Below, piece by piece: positions 8,604 through 17,075 of a DNA stretch of 64,000 nucleotides (its first letter is position 1; each line of letters starts with the position of its first letter). This DNA comes from Martinezella lusitana (GTDB taxonomy: Bacteria; Pseudomonadota; Alphaproteobacteria; Rhizobiales; Rhizobiaceae), in NCBI RefSeq assembly GCF_010668395.1, contig NZ_WUEY01000010.1, forward strand, positions 1 through 64,000. The letters are read 5' to 3'. A model generated the notes under the pieces. That model worked only from the letters and a program-made list of their open reading frames with translations, had not been told where the DNA came from and ran no database searches. Position numbers and translations under genes: made by a program.

Positions 8604-9581
8604 ATGAAGCTTTCAGGACTGACAAAACTGGTGATGGCAACGACGATGCTCGGTGCGCTGATGGTGCCGGAAATGGCGAGCGCCGCCGCCAAGGGATCGA
8701 AGGTGATCCTTCTGACGGTGACGGAGGAGTGCGAATATTGCGCTCTGCATCAGCGGGCTTTCAAGGAAGTCGCCGCTGCCGCCGGCATCGATCTGGAGGT
8801 GAAGATCACCAACTACGACGCCGCCGAACAGGCATCTCAGGTCGATCAGGCCATCGCGCAGAACCCGGCTGCCATCGTGCTGTGGCCGGCGGATTCGAGC
8901 GCCATCGTGCCCTCGCTGCGCAAGATCAAGCAGGCGGGGATTCCGCTGGTCATCACGAATTCCGAGCCTGACAAGAAATACGCCGACTATTGGAACGTCT
9001 TCACCGGTCCTTCGGATCTCGGCAACGGTCAGTCCGCGGCCGAAGCCATGGTCAAGGGCTTTGCCGAGAAGAAGCTCGGCAGCGAAGGCAAGATCTTCAT
9101 CGTCGAAGGCGTTCCGGGCACGCCGCCCCAGATCCTGCGCTCCAAGGGCTTCGAGGAGGTTCTCGGCCAAAAGGCCGGCGGCATCACCGTGGCCGGCAAG
9201 CAGAATGGCAACTGGGATCAGACGAAGGCGACGGATGCCGCCGCTGCTCTCTTCACGCAGATCGGCCCCGACGTAAAAGGCGTATACGCCCAGGCGGACA
9301 ATATGATGTCGGGCGTCATCGTGGCGGCAAAGCGCGCCGGAATCGATCCGGCAAAACTCGTGCTTGTCGGCTCCAATTGCTCGATCGAGGGCGTCAACCA
9401 GATCAAGGACGGCACGCAATACGCCACCGTCCTGCAATCGCCGATCGACGACGGCAAATATGCGGCGAAAGCCGTGGTCGATCTTCTCGACCGAAAACCG
9501 GTCGAAAAAGAGATCTTCCTGCCGCACGAGATCATCACCAAGGACAACATTTCCGAATGCGACGCCGCCATCGGCCGCTGA
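8604..9581 (+). CDS. Sugar ABC transporter substrate-binding protein (RbsB-like)
   Basis: A 325-residue periplasmic binding protein of the ribose/galactose class. A signal peptide of about 27 residues ends at ASA|A after a hydrophobic core (VMATTMLGALM). The mature protein has the two-lobe pattern with LWPADSSAIVPSL and the VGSNCSIEGV hinge region. Unusually, the first strand is followed by a C-x-x-C pair (Cys43 and Cys46) where the ligand pocket begins, and a further cysteine lies near the C-terminus. GGGAGG precedes the start. It supplies ligand to the upstream permeases. A strong hairpin follows at 9590. The sugar cannot be told from sequence. Confidence 0.93.
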   Translation: MKLSGLTKLVMATTMLGALMVPEMASAAAKGSKVILLTVTEECEYCALHQRAFKEVAAAAGIDLEVKITNYDAAEQASQVDQAIAQNPAAIVLWPADSSAIVPSLRKIKQAGIPLVITNSEPDKKYADYWNVFTGPSDLGNGQSAAEAMVKGFAEKKLGSEGKIFIVEGVPGTPPQILRSKGFEEVLGQKAGGITVAGKQNGNWDQTKATDAAAALFTQIGPDVKGVYAQADNMMSGVIVAAKRAGIDPAKLVLVGSNCSIEGVNQIKDGTQYATVLQSPIDDGKYAAKAVVDLLDRKPVEKEIFLPHEIITKDNISECDAAIGR

Positions 9582-9589
9582 ATTGAACC

Positions 9590-9616
9590 GAGGCACGGCG
9601 TCGAGCGCCGTGCCTC
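9590..9616 (+). terminator. Hairpin after the binding-protein gene
   Basis: GAGGCACGGCG (9590-9600) pairs perfectly with 9606-9616 over an 11-bp stem with a 5-base loop. It lies between the binding-protein gene and the SDR gene in the same operon and has no T-run. It probably acts as a partial terminator or stabiliser that keeps the binding protein in excess over the downstream enzymes. Confidence 0.55.
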
Positions 9617-9647
9617 ACCTCTCCCGATTTCAGAAAAGGAATATCCC

Positions 9648-10445
9648 ATGGCTTCGGAGCCAGTCTTCAACAATGCCCTTCCGGAACTCGTCGTCGTGTC
9701 CGGCACGGCCTCTGGTCTTGGAACCAACATCGCTCGCCTCCTGACGGAAAGCGGCGTACGGACGATCGGCGTGGATCTGGCCCCGGCTCCGGAAATCCTT
9801 TCAAGCGCTCTCTATTCTCATGTACAGGGCGACGTAACCGATGAGGCGACGTGGGAAGGCATCGTCGCGACCGTAAACAGCGAGGATCCCGGAACTGTCG
9901 GGCTGATCACGTCCGCGGCCATGCTGAATGTCGGAACAGTGCTCGAATTCGACAAAGCGGCCATGGAAAAGACCATGTCGGTAAACTTCATCGGAACGGC
10001 GCTTGCCTTCCGGGCGCTGCTGCCGCTGCTGATCGCGCGGGGCGGCGGCCCGATCGTTGCCGTTGCCAGCATCGACGCGACCTTCGCCGAGCAGCAGCTT
10101 GCCATCTATGCCGCCTCGAAGGGGGCCGTCCGCCAACTGACGCGCACCGTTGCCATGGATCACGCCCGCCAGGGCGTGCGGGCAAACGTTCTGAGCCCAG
10201 GCCCGATGCTTGCCGGCCTGTTCGAGCGCCACATGAAGTCGGCTACCGATCCCGACCGCTTTCTCTCGACCCGCGCCAACCGTCAGCCCTCGGGCCGCAT
10301 TCTCGATCCGGCGGAAGTCGCTCGTGCCGCACTGTTCCTGCTGTCAGACGCCTCGACCGCGCTCAACGGCGCGGAGATCGTGGCCGATGGCGGGCTGACC
10401 ACCAGCTTCGATTTCCGCACCGGCTCCGAAGGCGCGTCGGTGTGA
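9648..10445 (+). CDS. SDR family oxidoreductase
   Basis: A 265-residue short-chain dehydrogenase. The cofactor motif is VSGTASGLGTNIA (a T-G-x3-G-x-G variant with SGTASGLG), followed by the catalytic serine region VAVASIDA and YAASKG (Tyr-x3-Lys). Asp in the GVDLAPAPEI segment after strand 2 suggests NAD rather than NADP preference. AAAGGA lies upstream of the start. It sits in the ABC operon and probably oxidises the imported sugar or polyol or its derivative. Confidence 0.9.
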   Translation: MASEPVFNNALPELVVVSGTASGLGTNIARLLTESGVRTIGVDLAPAPEILSSALYSHVQGDVTDEATWEGIVATVNSEDPGTVGLITSAAMLNVGTVLEFDKAAMEKTMSVNFIGTALAFRALLPLLIARGGGPIVAVASIDATFAEQQLAIYAASKGAVRQLTRTVAMDHARQGVRANVLSPGPMLAGLFERHMKSATDPDRFLSTRANRQPSGRILDPAEVARAALFLLSDASTALNGAEIVADGGLTTSFDFRTGSEGASV

Positions 10446-10455
10446 GGAGAAGATC

Positions 10456-11313
10456 ATGAGCAAGCCAATTGAACTCGTCGCCGCCTACTGGACCATTTCG
10501 GGCGACGTCTATCCCTTCGCCGAAAACGAAATCAGCCCCTTTTCCTTTGCCGAGCGCGTGGAGGCGGCGGCGAAGGCCGGCTACAAGGGCATCGGTCTCA
10601 TCCATGCCGATCTTCAGGCCACGAAGGAGAAGATCGGCTTGAAGGAGATGCGCCGCATCCTCGACGCCAACGCCATGCCGCATGTCGAGCTGGAATTCAT
10701 CACGCACTGGTTTGCCTCGGGCGAGTTGCGCATTGCTTCGGACAAGGTCCGTCGGGAACTTTTCGACGCGGCGGAAGTGCTCGGTGCGCGCGACGTGAAG
10801 ATCGCGCCGGAATTCGAAGCCGACACAATCGACCTGCCGCATGTGACCGACAGTTTTGCCGCGATCTGCAGGGAAGCCGCAGGCCACGGGACGAAGATCG
10901 CGCTCGAGGTCATGCCTTTTTCCAACGTGCGGACGCTGGAGACGGCGCGTGCCATCGTCGAAGGGGCGGCCCAGCCGAATGGCGGGCTGCTGCTCGATAT
11001 CTGGCATATCGCCCGGGCGGGCATTCCCTACGAAGCCGTTGCCGGCATTCCGAAGCAGTATGTCGTCTCGGTGGAGCTCGACGATGCCGATGCAACGGTC
11101 GTCGGCACGCTATGGGAAGACACGATCTATCAACGCCGGCTCTGCGGCGAGGGCGTGCTCAATCCGCCTGCCTTCATCGATGCCATCCGCAGGACCGGTT
11201 TCGACAGCTTCTACTCGGTGGAAGTGATCTCGAAAAAACATCGCGTTCTGCCGCTCGAAGAGGCGGCACGTCGCTCGTTCGAAACCACGATGGCGCAATT
11301 TGCCGCACAATAG
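10456..11313 (+). CDS. Sugar phosphate isomerase/epimerase family protein (TIM barrel)
   Basis: A 285-residue xylose-isomerase-like TIM-barrel protein. Conserved metal-ligand-like positions are visible in ALEVMPF (Glu), LLLDIWH (Asp and His) and YSVEV (Glu) near the C-terminus, in the order expected for the family. A GAGGAG site lies before the start. It is 10 bases after the SDR and 10 bases before the next SDR in the operon. With two dehydrogenases, this points to an oxidation-isomerisation-reduction route for a sugar or inositol-like compound. That scheme is inferred from gene order. Confidence 0.87.
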   Translation: MSKPIELVAAYWTISGDVYPFAENEISPFSFAERVEAAAKAGYKGIGLIHADLQATKEKIGLKEMRRILDANAMPHVELEFITHWFASGELRIASDKVRRELFDAAEVLGARDVKIAPEFEADTIDLPHVTDSFAAICREAAGHGTKIALEVMPFSNVRTLETARAIVEGAAQPNGGLLLDIWHIARAGIPYEAVAGIPKQYVVSVELDDADATVVGTLWEDTIYQRRLCGEGVLNPPAFIDAIRRTGFDSFYSVEVISKKHRVLPLEEAARRSFETTMAQFAAQ

Positions 11314-11323
11314 GGAGGATCTC

Positions 11324-12130
11324 ATGGAAACCAATCTCAAAGGGAAGGCGGTCTTGATTACCGGCGCGGCCAAGGGCATCGGCCGCGAGACGGCCGTCGC
11401 CTTCGGTCGCGAAGGAAGCCGGGTCGCGCTCTTCGATATCGATGAGACCGGACTTGCCGAGGCGGCGGCAGCCGTCGATGCGGCCGGCGGCAAAGCAACG
11501 ACCATCAAGGCGGATCTCTCCTCCGCCAGCGATATCGAGGAGAAGATGGCAGCGGCGATCGCCCATTTCGGCGGCGTGGTCGATGTGCTCGTCAACAATG
11601 TCGGCGCCGGAGCGGTGCGGACCTTCGACCAGCTGACCGATGCGGACTGGGACAAGACCTTCTCGCTCAATTTCATGAGCTACGTGCGCACGACCCGCGC
11701 CGTCCTGCCGGTCATGCGCAAGCAGGGTCATGGCGCGATCATCAACAATGGCTCGGATCTGGCGCGGCAGCCGGAAGGCGTGCCGATCGACTACTCGGCA
11801 TCGAAGGCGGCCGTGCTGGCGCTGACCAAGGGGCTTGCCCGCACGGAAGGCGCCAACAACATCCGCATCAACGCCGTTGCACCGGGGCCGATCTGGACAC
11901 CGTTCTGGACGCAGCCCGGCGGCTTTGCCGAAACCATGGGCAAGTTCCACAACATGGAACCGCAGAAGGCCGTCGAGCACGAAATGTCCTTGCGCCAGCT
12001 GCCGCTCGGACGCCTCGGAAAGCCCGAGGAAGTGGCCAATGTCATCGTGTTCCTCGCCTCCGACCTCGCCTCCTTCGTCACGTCTTCCGTGTGGGGCGTC
12101 GATGGCGGCTCGATCCGGGCGATTGCCTGA
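11324..12130 (+). CDS. SDR family oxidoreductase
   Basis: A 268-residue short-chain dehydrogenase with TGAAKGIGRE at the N-terminus, NNVGAG in the middle, catalytic IINNGSD then YSASKAA, and the terminal GVDGGS motif. The ATG at 11324 is preceded by AGGGAGG. The frame is open back to 11300 but that part overlaps the isomerase gene. It is the last gene of the ABC operon and ends 4 bases from the convergent regulator gene. Confidence 0.9.
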   Translation: METNLKGKAVLITGAAKGIGRETAVAFGREGSRVALFDIDETGLAEAAAAVDAAGGKATTIKADLSSASDIEEKMAAAIAHFGGVVDVLVNNVGAGAVRTFDQLTDADWDKTFSLNFMSYVRTTRAVLPVMRKQGHGAIINNGSDLARQPEGVPIDYSASKAAVLALTKGLARTEGANNIRINAVAPGPIWTPFWTQPGGFAETMGKFHNMEPQKAVEHEMSLRQLPLGRLGKPEEVANVIVFLASDLASFVTSSVWGVDGGSIRAIA

Positions 12131-12134
12131 CGGG

Positions 12135-13835
12135 TCAAGCGTCGAAGCTTTTGCGATCGATGATCCGGTCGAGGCGGTCCTGAGCATGCTTCAGGGCCGC
12201 CCGGTCGGATTTCCTGCCTGAAAGCGCGTCATGGATTTCCTCGCCGATAATGCGCTCCATGTCCGTATAGAAGGGGACCGGCGGGCGTTGCCAGTTGCGC
12301 AGGAGGTTGCGATTGCCGAGGCTGCCGACGAAGCGCACGAGCTGCGACCTTCCAATCGCCTCCGGATCCGAACTGACCGAGAAGCGCGGCGCGACCGGAA
12401 AGCCGTTCTTCACATGCTCCTTCATCGCCTCGCGAGAGGCCATCCAGGCAAGGGCCTCGGTCGCCAATGGCAGCCGCTTCGGGTCGATGTTCGACGGGAT
12501 GCACAGCAGAAAGCCGCCAATGGGCGACGTGTTGGTGCCGCCCGGCCCGGATGGCTGCGGCACATAGGCGACGCGTCGCTTCACGGCGGAACGCACTTCC
12601 GCCTCGAACTGCGCCGCGCGCATCGTCCAGACGTAAGCCATGGCACTCTGCCCTCTGAGGAAGATGGCGCAGGCATCGTCCCAATCCGCCTCGAGGACGC
12701 CAGGCTGCGCGATTTCGACCAGGCGGTGCATGTAATCCAGGACCAGCAGGCCTGCCTCGCTGTCGATTTGCGGCCGCATGTGCTGCGCGTCCAGGTTTTC
12801 GGTCGAGTAGCCGGTCGGCGTGCGCCGGATCGAGAGCACCGACTGGCCGCAGCAGCCGAGAAAGAACATGAAGCTGGAGGCAAGCGGCATATGCGCCGCG
12901 TTCCACGCGATGCCATATCGATCCGCGCCCGGATTGTGAAACGAGCGGCCCGCCTGGATGACGTCGTCGAAGGTGCGCGGCAGCGCGAAACCGGTTCTTT
13001 CGAAAAGATCGGAGCGACACGCCAGCACTTCGATCGTGCAGTAGATCGGCACGCCGTATTCCACGCGTTGCCAGGTTGTCGTCGACCAGATCGACGGATG
13101 AAAATCCATGGCGTTGATACCGGATTCGCGGATCATCTCGCCGATGGGAAGAATGAGCCCCTTGCTCGCAAACTCCCCCAGCCACGGCATGTCGATCGCG
13201 ATGATGTCATAAGCCGAAACCGCGCGGGCGCCATTGGCGAGACCTTCCCGGTAGAGATCGTTCTGGTGGACCAGCTTGAAGCTCTTGGCCGTTGCCAGAT
13301 TGTTGCGGAAGTCCGACCACATGTTGCGCATGGCGGCGAAATAATTGTCGTCGTTCAGCAGGAACTGGAGCTCGACGCCTTTGGTGATCCTGTTGGTGAG
13401 CAGATTGATCGGCGGGATGACGGGATTGCCGCGCCGAGGCGCGCCGAAATAATAGTCCGCCTCGTGCTCCTCGACGTGGCGGCCGCCGAGAATTTCCGCG
13501 ATCAAAGCCTTTGTCTGCGCCGCATAGTTCACCGCCAGACCGGAAAGGCGGGCCGTCGGATGCAATGTTGCCCGCTTTGCCGTTTCAGAGGGCGATCGCC
13601 GCTCGATCAGCCCATCTTCGATCATGCTCTGGATCCGCCGGATGGCTGTGCCCCGCGGCAGATTGGAGACAAGCGCGAGCTTGCTGATCGTCACGGGATA
13701 GCCTTCGAGCTCGGACGTCATCAGATAGTGAACGATCCGCCAGGACGCCTCGTCCTCGATGCCGGCGACGTCGAGGAACGGCTTGCGCAGTCGATCCACG
13801 AACTCAAAAACACGCAGAAATTCGTGGTCGTTCAT
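12135..13835 (-). CDS. Winged-helix regulator fused to a solute-binding-protein domain
   Basis: A 566-residue protein of two parts. Residues about 25-100 form a MarR/winged-helix domain (ISKLALVSNLPRGTAIRRIQ then IEDGLIERR, helix-turn-helix plus wing). Residues about 153-525 resemble a MalE-type (SBP_bac_1) binding protein: YDIIAIDMPWLGEFASKG, the PIYCTIEVLACRSDLF domain-crossing region and a late QSAMAYVW segment. There is no signal peptide or membrane segment, so the binding domain should be cytoplasmic and act as the ligand sensor. AGGAGG precedes the start. It converges on the ABC operon with a 4-base gap. The GTCCA-N3-TGGAC palindrome occurs in its own promoter region (13898-13910) and before the ABC operon. 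A binding protein of this class does not belong to the ribose-type transporter next door. Confidence 0.88.
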   Translation of the reverse strand: MNDHEFLRVFEFVDRLRKPFLDVAGIEDEASWRIVHYLMTSELEGYPVTISKLALVSNLPRGTAIRRIQSMIEDGLIERRSPSETAKRATLHPTARLSGLAVNYAAQTKALIAEILGGRHVEEHEADYYFGAPRRGNPVIPPINLLTNRITKGVELQFLLNDDNYFAAMRNMWSDFRNNLATAKSFKLVHQNDLYREGLANGARAVSAYDIIAIDMPWLGEFASKGLILPIGEMIRESGINAMDFHPSIWSTTTWQRVEYGVPIYCTIEVLACRSDLFERTGFALPRTFDDVIQAGRSFHNPGADRYGIAWNAAHMPLASSFMFFLGCCGQSVLSIRRTPTGYSTENLDAQHMRPQIDSEAGLLVLDYMHRLVEIAQPGVLEADWDDACAIFLRGQSAMAYVWTMRAAQFEAEVRSAVKRRVAYVPQPSGPGGTNTSPIGGFLLCIPSNIDPKRLPLATEALAWMASREAMKEHVKNGFPVAPRFSVSSDPEAIGRSQLVRFVGSLGNRNLLRNWQRPPVPFYTDMERIIGEEIHDALSGRKSDRAALKHAQDRLDRIIDRKSFDA

Positions 13836-13897
13836 CCGGCTGTCCTCCTGAACTCATCCGGAAGGTACAACAGGTTGGACGGTTGACTCCAGCCATA

Positions 13898-13910
13898 GTC
13901 CAAATTGGAC
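13898..13910. promoter_or_regulatory. Operator upstream of the fusion regulator gene
   Basis: GTCCA-AAT-TGGAC is a perfect inverted repeat 63 bases upstream of the regulator start. The left half extends to ATAGTCCA, identical to the left arm at 4920. It suggests autoregulation by the fusion protein. Confidence 0.6.
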
Positions 13911-13950
13911 CGATCCAGGATCTATTCGAGGCAAGAGCGGTTTCCACCGC

Positions 13951-14238
13951 TCAGCCGCGATTATCGACCCGCATCAGGAAGGGATTGATGCTGACGCTTT
14001 GCCAGACATTGGCCGCGTTGAACGGGTCGCCGGCATTGAAGGCTTTCACGTCCTCAATGGTGTCCGCGGAGAACACAAAGAGCGAGCCGATCATCGTTTC
14101 GCCATCGGCGGCCACCAGCGGCCCGGAAATGATCGTCTTGACGGCGCCCGTTGCCAGATAGGCTTTGTGGGCATCGTAGTTGGCAAGGCGGCGCGGCAGC
14201 CCATCGGCGTGGTCGAGGCAGTGAACGGCAAAAAGCAT
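13951..14238 (-). CDS. YciI family protein
   Basis: A protein of about 95 residues that begins MLFAVHCLDH and shows the YciI-like pattern: R-x3-N-Y-D-A-H around residues 15-25, then GPLVAADGETMIGSLFVF and a C-terminal DPF region (NAGDPFNAANVW). YciI proteins are small ferredoxin-like-fold enzymes or accessory domains of uncertain role. The start at 14238 has GGGAGG upstream. The frame is open further to 14274 without such a site. The operator at 14342-14356 lies about 105 bases upstream, linking it to the fusion regulator. Confidence 0.85.
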   Translation of the reverse strand: MLFAVHCLDHADGLPRRLANYDAHKAYLATGAVKTIISGPLVAADGETMIGSLFVFSADTIEDVKAFNAGDPFNAANVWQSVSINPFLMRVDNRG

Positions 14239-14341
14239 GATGATCCTCCCGGTATATTTTTGTTCGGCGAACACGCCGGCATAATTTGCGTATGGGTGGC
14301 CGAGAGAATAATCGCGGAAGCATGGAGGGGAAAGCCGGAAT

Positions 14342-14356
14342 GGTCCAATATGGACC
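14342..14356. promoter_or_regulatory. Operator upstream of the YciI-like gene
   Basis: GGTCCA-ATA-TGGACC is a perfect inverted repeat with 6-bp arms. Its core and 3-base centre are identical to the site at 4920-4938. It lies between the YciI-like gene and the 14458-14979 gene, both on the minus strand, and so in the promoter region of the former. Confidence 0.6.
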
Positions 14357-14457
14357 TCCGGCGTTGAGTGCGGGAACGATGATCGGTTTCGCTGGCCGGG
14401 AAGTCGGGCGCAGACGATGTCAATGTGGAGTCTCCGCCAGCTACAGTTTTTGGGTGG

Positions 14458-14979
14458 CTATCCGCGGTGCGCCATACGCTCGATGCTTTTGGCGAACAGC
14501 GGTGTCTCCTCGGCGTTGTGGATTTCCAGGTCCTTCGCCATGGCGGCTTTTGCCTGCCCGATATCAATCTTGTGTTCCGCGAGAAATGCGTGGAATTCCG
14601 GCGTCGCATGCACGGCAACACGGTTGAGGAACTCGCAGCGCCCATTTTCGACGCCGGTCGCCTTCAATTCCCATGTGATGCGCAACGTCGTGCGACCGCC
14701 TTGCGCGGTCAGGACGTCACTGGTTGAGACGACACGGCAATGATCCTTTTCGGATAGGTCCTCATGATAGTGGGAGATGATCAGGTTGCCGACCTGTTCG
14801 ACGTTGATCGAGACACGTTTGCCCTCCGGATCCGTGCTCGCACCCGCCGCGATATGCGCCTTGGCGCATCGTTGATATTCATCGTCGGCGAGCGTGAAAA
14901 GCCATGTGATAAGGTCCAGAGCCGCGATCGGTGCATCGATCGAGGCCGTGTATTCGGATTCGGCGAGAAGTTCGGTCAT
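14458..14979 (-). CDS. Hypothetical protein, possibly SRPBCC-like
   Basis: A 173-residue soluble protein I cannot assign with confidence. It starts MTELLAESEYTASIDAP and has alternating strands such as GRTTLRITWELKA followed by a helical C-terminus (IDIGQAKAAMAKDLEIHNAE cut short here). The pattern of an opening strand, central strands and a long final helix is compatible with an SRPBCC/START-like ligand-binding fold, but no signature residue is decisive. It has no signal peptide. A hydrolase gene lies upstream on the same strand, 44 bases away, so the two may be co-transcribed from the LysR intergenic region. Confidence 0.65.
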   Translation of the reverse strand: MTELLAESEYTASIDAPIAALDLITWLFTLADDEYQRCAKAHIAAGASTDPEGKRVSINVEQVGNLIISHYHEDLSEKDHCRVVSTSDVLTAQGGRTTLRITWELKATGVENGRCEFLNRVAVHATPEFHAFLAEHKIDIGQAKAAMAKDLEIHNAEETPLFAKSIERMAHRG

Positions 14980-15023
14980 TGCAGATGTTCCTATGGGCTG
15001 AATGGGAATTTCAGGGGTGATTG

Positions 15024-15830
15024 TTACGTGGCCGCGCCGGAGCGCGCCGGCATTGGCAATGCATCAGCGAATTCGCCGATGATCCCGGCAAGTTCTGAGG
15101 GTGACTCCAGCATCGACAGATGCCCGGTCGCCGGCAGCACCCGCAAAAAGGCGTGCGGAATACGCGAAAGCAGCTCCGCCTTCAGCAAATCGACGCTATC
15201 GACACGATCCGCCTCGCCGGCGATGACGAGCGTGGGGACGGTGATGGCGGTGACTTCGCTTGTGATATCTTCCAGACTTGTCGAGGTCGGCCAGGCGGCT
15301 TTTGCCTGCGGTGCGCCTCGCAGGCTGTCTGCGACGACCTGTTCTCGGTCGCCGGCACTGAGCGGTCTTGCCGTCAGCACGTTATCGATCGTCATCTCGA
15401 TCGCTTCGCGGCTGGAATAGGCGTTCGCCATCATCTCCCGCGCCTCTGCCGGCATGCGCATGGGCTGAGGTGGCGAAGGCGCGACCAGAACGAGGCCGGC
15501 GAGTCCTGGCGGCTGGCGCGAGGCCATCAGCTGGGCGACCTTGCCGCCCATCGAGTGGCCGACGAGCACATAATGCCGCAGGTGCAGCGCATCGATGACG
15601 CCCTGCGCATCGGCTGCGAGATCAGCCAGGCCATAACCGCTTGGAGGCGCCTCGGACTGGCCCCAACCGCGATGGTCGATGGCCACGGTTGGATGGGTCT
15701 TGGACAGGATCTCCGTGACGTGATGCCAGGTGCGCGAGGAACCGCCCCAATAATGCAGAAAGACAAGCGGAAGATCGCCGCTGCCCTGCTCTTCGACATG
15801 GATTCGAATTCCGTTTGATGCGATTTTCAT
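15024..15830 (-). CDS. Alpha/beta fold hydrolase
   Basis: A protein of about 268 residues with the alpha/beta hydrolase fold: LVFLHYWGGSSRTW (oxyanion region), DHRGWGQSEAP, nucleophile elbow GHSMGG, acid in GEADRVD and histidine in ATGHLSMLESP. This is the epoxide-hydrolase/haloperoxidase-like pattern. The start is uncertain. ATG 15830 gives the most usual N-terminus (MKIASNGIRIHVE); ATG 15842 and TTG 15851 are alternatives. It is divergent from the LysR gene at 15965, which probably regulates it. Confidence 0.88.
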   Translation of the reverse strand: MKIASNGIRIHVEEQGSGDLPLVFLHYWGGSSRTWHHVTEILSKTHPTVAIDHRGWGQSEAPPSGYGLADLAADAQGVIDALHLRHYVLVGHSMGGKVAQLMASRQPPGLAGLVLVAPSPPQPMRMPAEAREMMANAYSSREAIEMTIDNVLTARPLSAGDREQVVADSLRGAPQAKAAWPTSTSLEDITSEVTAITVPTLVIAGEADRVDSVDLLKAELLSRIPHAFLRVLPATGHLSMLESPSELAGIIGEFADALPMPARSGAAT

Positions 15831-15925
15831 GAGTGTCCACATGCTCCCCAAGGATGATGTTGCGTTCCAATCAGGTTCGAAGGGGAAATTAGAGTATCGA
15901 CTGTGGATTGATAATCACCGCTCCC

Positions 15926-15942
15926 GTATCATCAGTTGATAC
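15926..15942. promoter_or_regulatory. Candidate LysR-type box
   Basis: GTATCA-TCAGT-TGATAC is a perfect inverted repeat with 6-bp arms and contains the T-N11-A pattern of LysR-type operators. It lies in the divergent space between the hydrolase and the LysR regulator, about 22 bases before the LysR start. It probably mediates autoregulation and control of the hydrolase. Confidence 0.45.
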
Positions 15943-15964
15943 TCAGGTTATCAAGCGGGATGCG

Positions 15965-16885
15965 ATGATGGATCGATTGACAAGCATGGCGGTGTTCGTT
16001 GCGGCTGCGGAAGAAGGCAGCCTCAGTGGCGCCGCACGGCGTTTTGGCTTGTCGGTTTCGATGGCCGGAAAGCACGTCTCCGCGATCGAGGCGGACCTGA
16101 ACATCCGCCTGATGCAACGCACGACGCGCAAGCTGAAACTGACCGATGTGGGGCAGGCGTATTATGCGCGCTGCAAGCGCATCCTTGAGGAATATGAAGA
16201 TGCCAACAGAGAAGCAGGCGACGCGCAACAGTCGATCCGCGGTGTCCTGCGTGTCGCTGCGCCATTGACCTTCGGCGCCATGCACCTTGGCGGTATGGTG
16301 GCCAGCTATCTCGCACTGCACCCCGGCGTTGCCCTGGAGGTCGTGCTCAACGATCGATACGTCGATCTTCTGGCCGAGGGGGTCGATGTGGCGATCCGGA
16401 TCGGACGCTTGCTCGACTCCGACCTCGTGGCTCAGCGCCTTGCTCCTTGCCGCATGGTGATCTGCGCTTCCCCCCGATTTCTGGAGCGGCATGGGGCTCT
16501 GAGCAGCGTGGAGAAGCTGCGCCAAGCTCCCCGATTGGCTTTCAGCGAAGCGGTTTCATCGGGAGATTGGACGCTGACGGACCCGGACGGACAAGCGCAT
16601 GTGATAGACGGGCCGGTCGTAATGGCCGCGAACAACACGCAGATGCTGCTTGCCGCAGCGCTCGCCGGCGCGGGTGTGGCGTACGGCCCCAGTTTTGTCT
16701 TCGGCCAGTCGATTGCCGCCGGCGAACTGATTGCGCTCTTGCCTCACCACAAGACGTCCGATCTCACCATACAGGCCGTCTATCCGACGAAGCGGCATGT
16801 CTCGCGGAAACTGCGCAGCTTCGTCGATCATCTGGTTTTGAGTTTTGGTGGCACGCCGCCTTGGGATCTATCGCCGACCGGGTGA
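15965..16885 (+). CDS. LysR family transcriptional regulator
   Basis: A protein of about 306 residues with an N-terminal LysR helix-turn-helix (MAVFVAAAEEGSLSGAARRF, then SMAGKHVSAIEADL) and the RTTRKLKLTDVGQAYY wing. A LysR substrate-binding domain follows (EGVDVAIRIGRLLDSDLVAQRLAP). It belongs to the AaeR/DsdC-like cluster that repeats 'RLAPCRMVICASPRFLERHG'-type text. ATG codons at 15965 and 15968 are both possible; the frame is open further upstream but enters the palindrome. It is divergent from the hydrolase at 15830. Confidence 0.9.
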   Translation: MMDRLTSMAVFVAAAEEGSLSGAARRFGLSVSMAGKHVSAIEADLNIRLMQRTTRKLKLTDVGQAYYARCKRILEEYEDANREAGDAQQSIRGVLRVAAPLTFGAMHLGGMVASYLALHPGVALEVVLNDRYVDLLAEGVDVAIRIGRLLDSDLVAQRLAPCRMVICASPRFLERHGALSSVEKLRQAPRLAFSEAVSSGDWTLTDPDGQAHVIDGPVVMAANNTQMLLAAALAGAGVAYGPSFVFGQSIAAGELIALLPHHKTSDLTIQAVYPTKRHVSRKLRSFVDHLVLSFGGTPPWDLSPTG

Positions 16886-17075
16886 TTTTCGATCCCTCTC
16901 ACCATTGTTGAAACCGCATGGGATAGCTTATTGGGGCCGGGTGCTATCGCACGAGATCCTGGCAGGCTGAACCCGGTGACTTCATCCAGGATCGGAGCGA
17001 TATAGGTGAAGACGGTAAAGAGGCCGGCAAATCCCTAAGCCGTCACGGCGCTGGCCAACTCGGACCGGCTTATGG

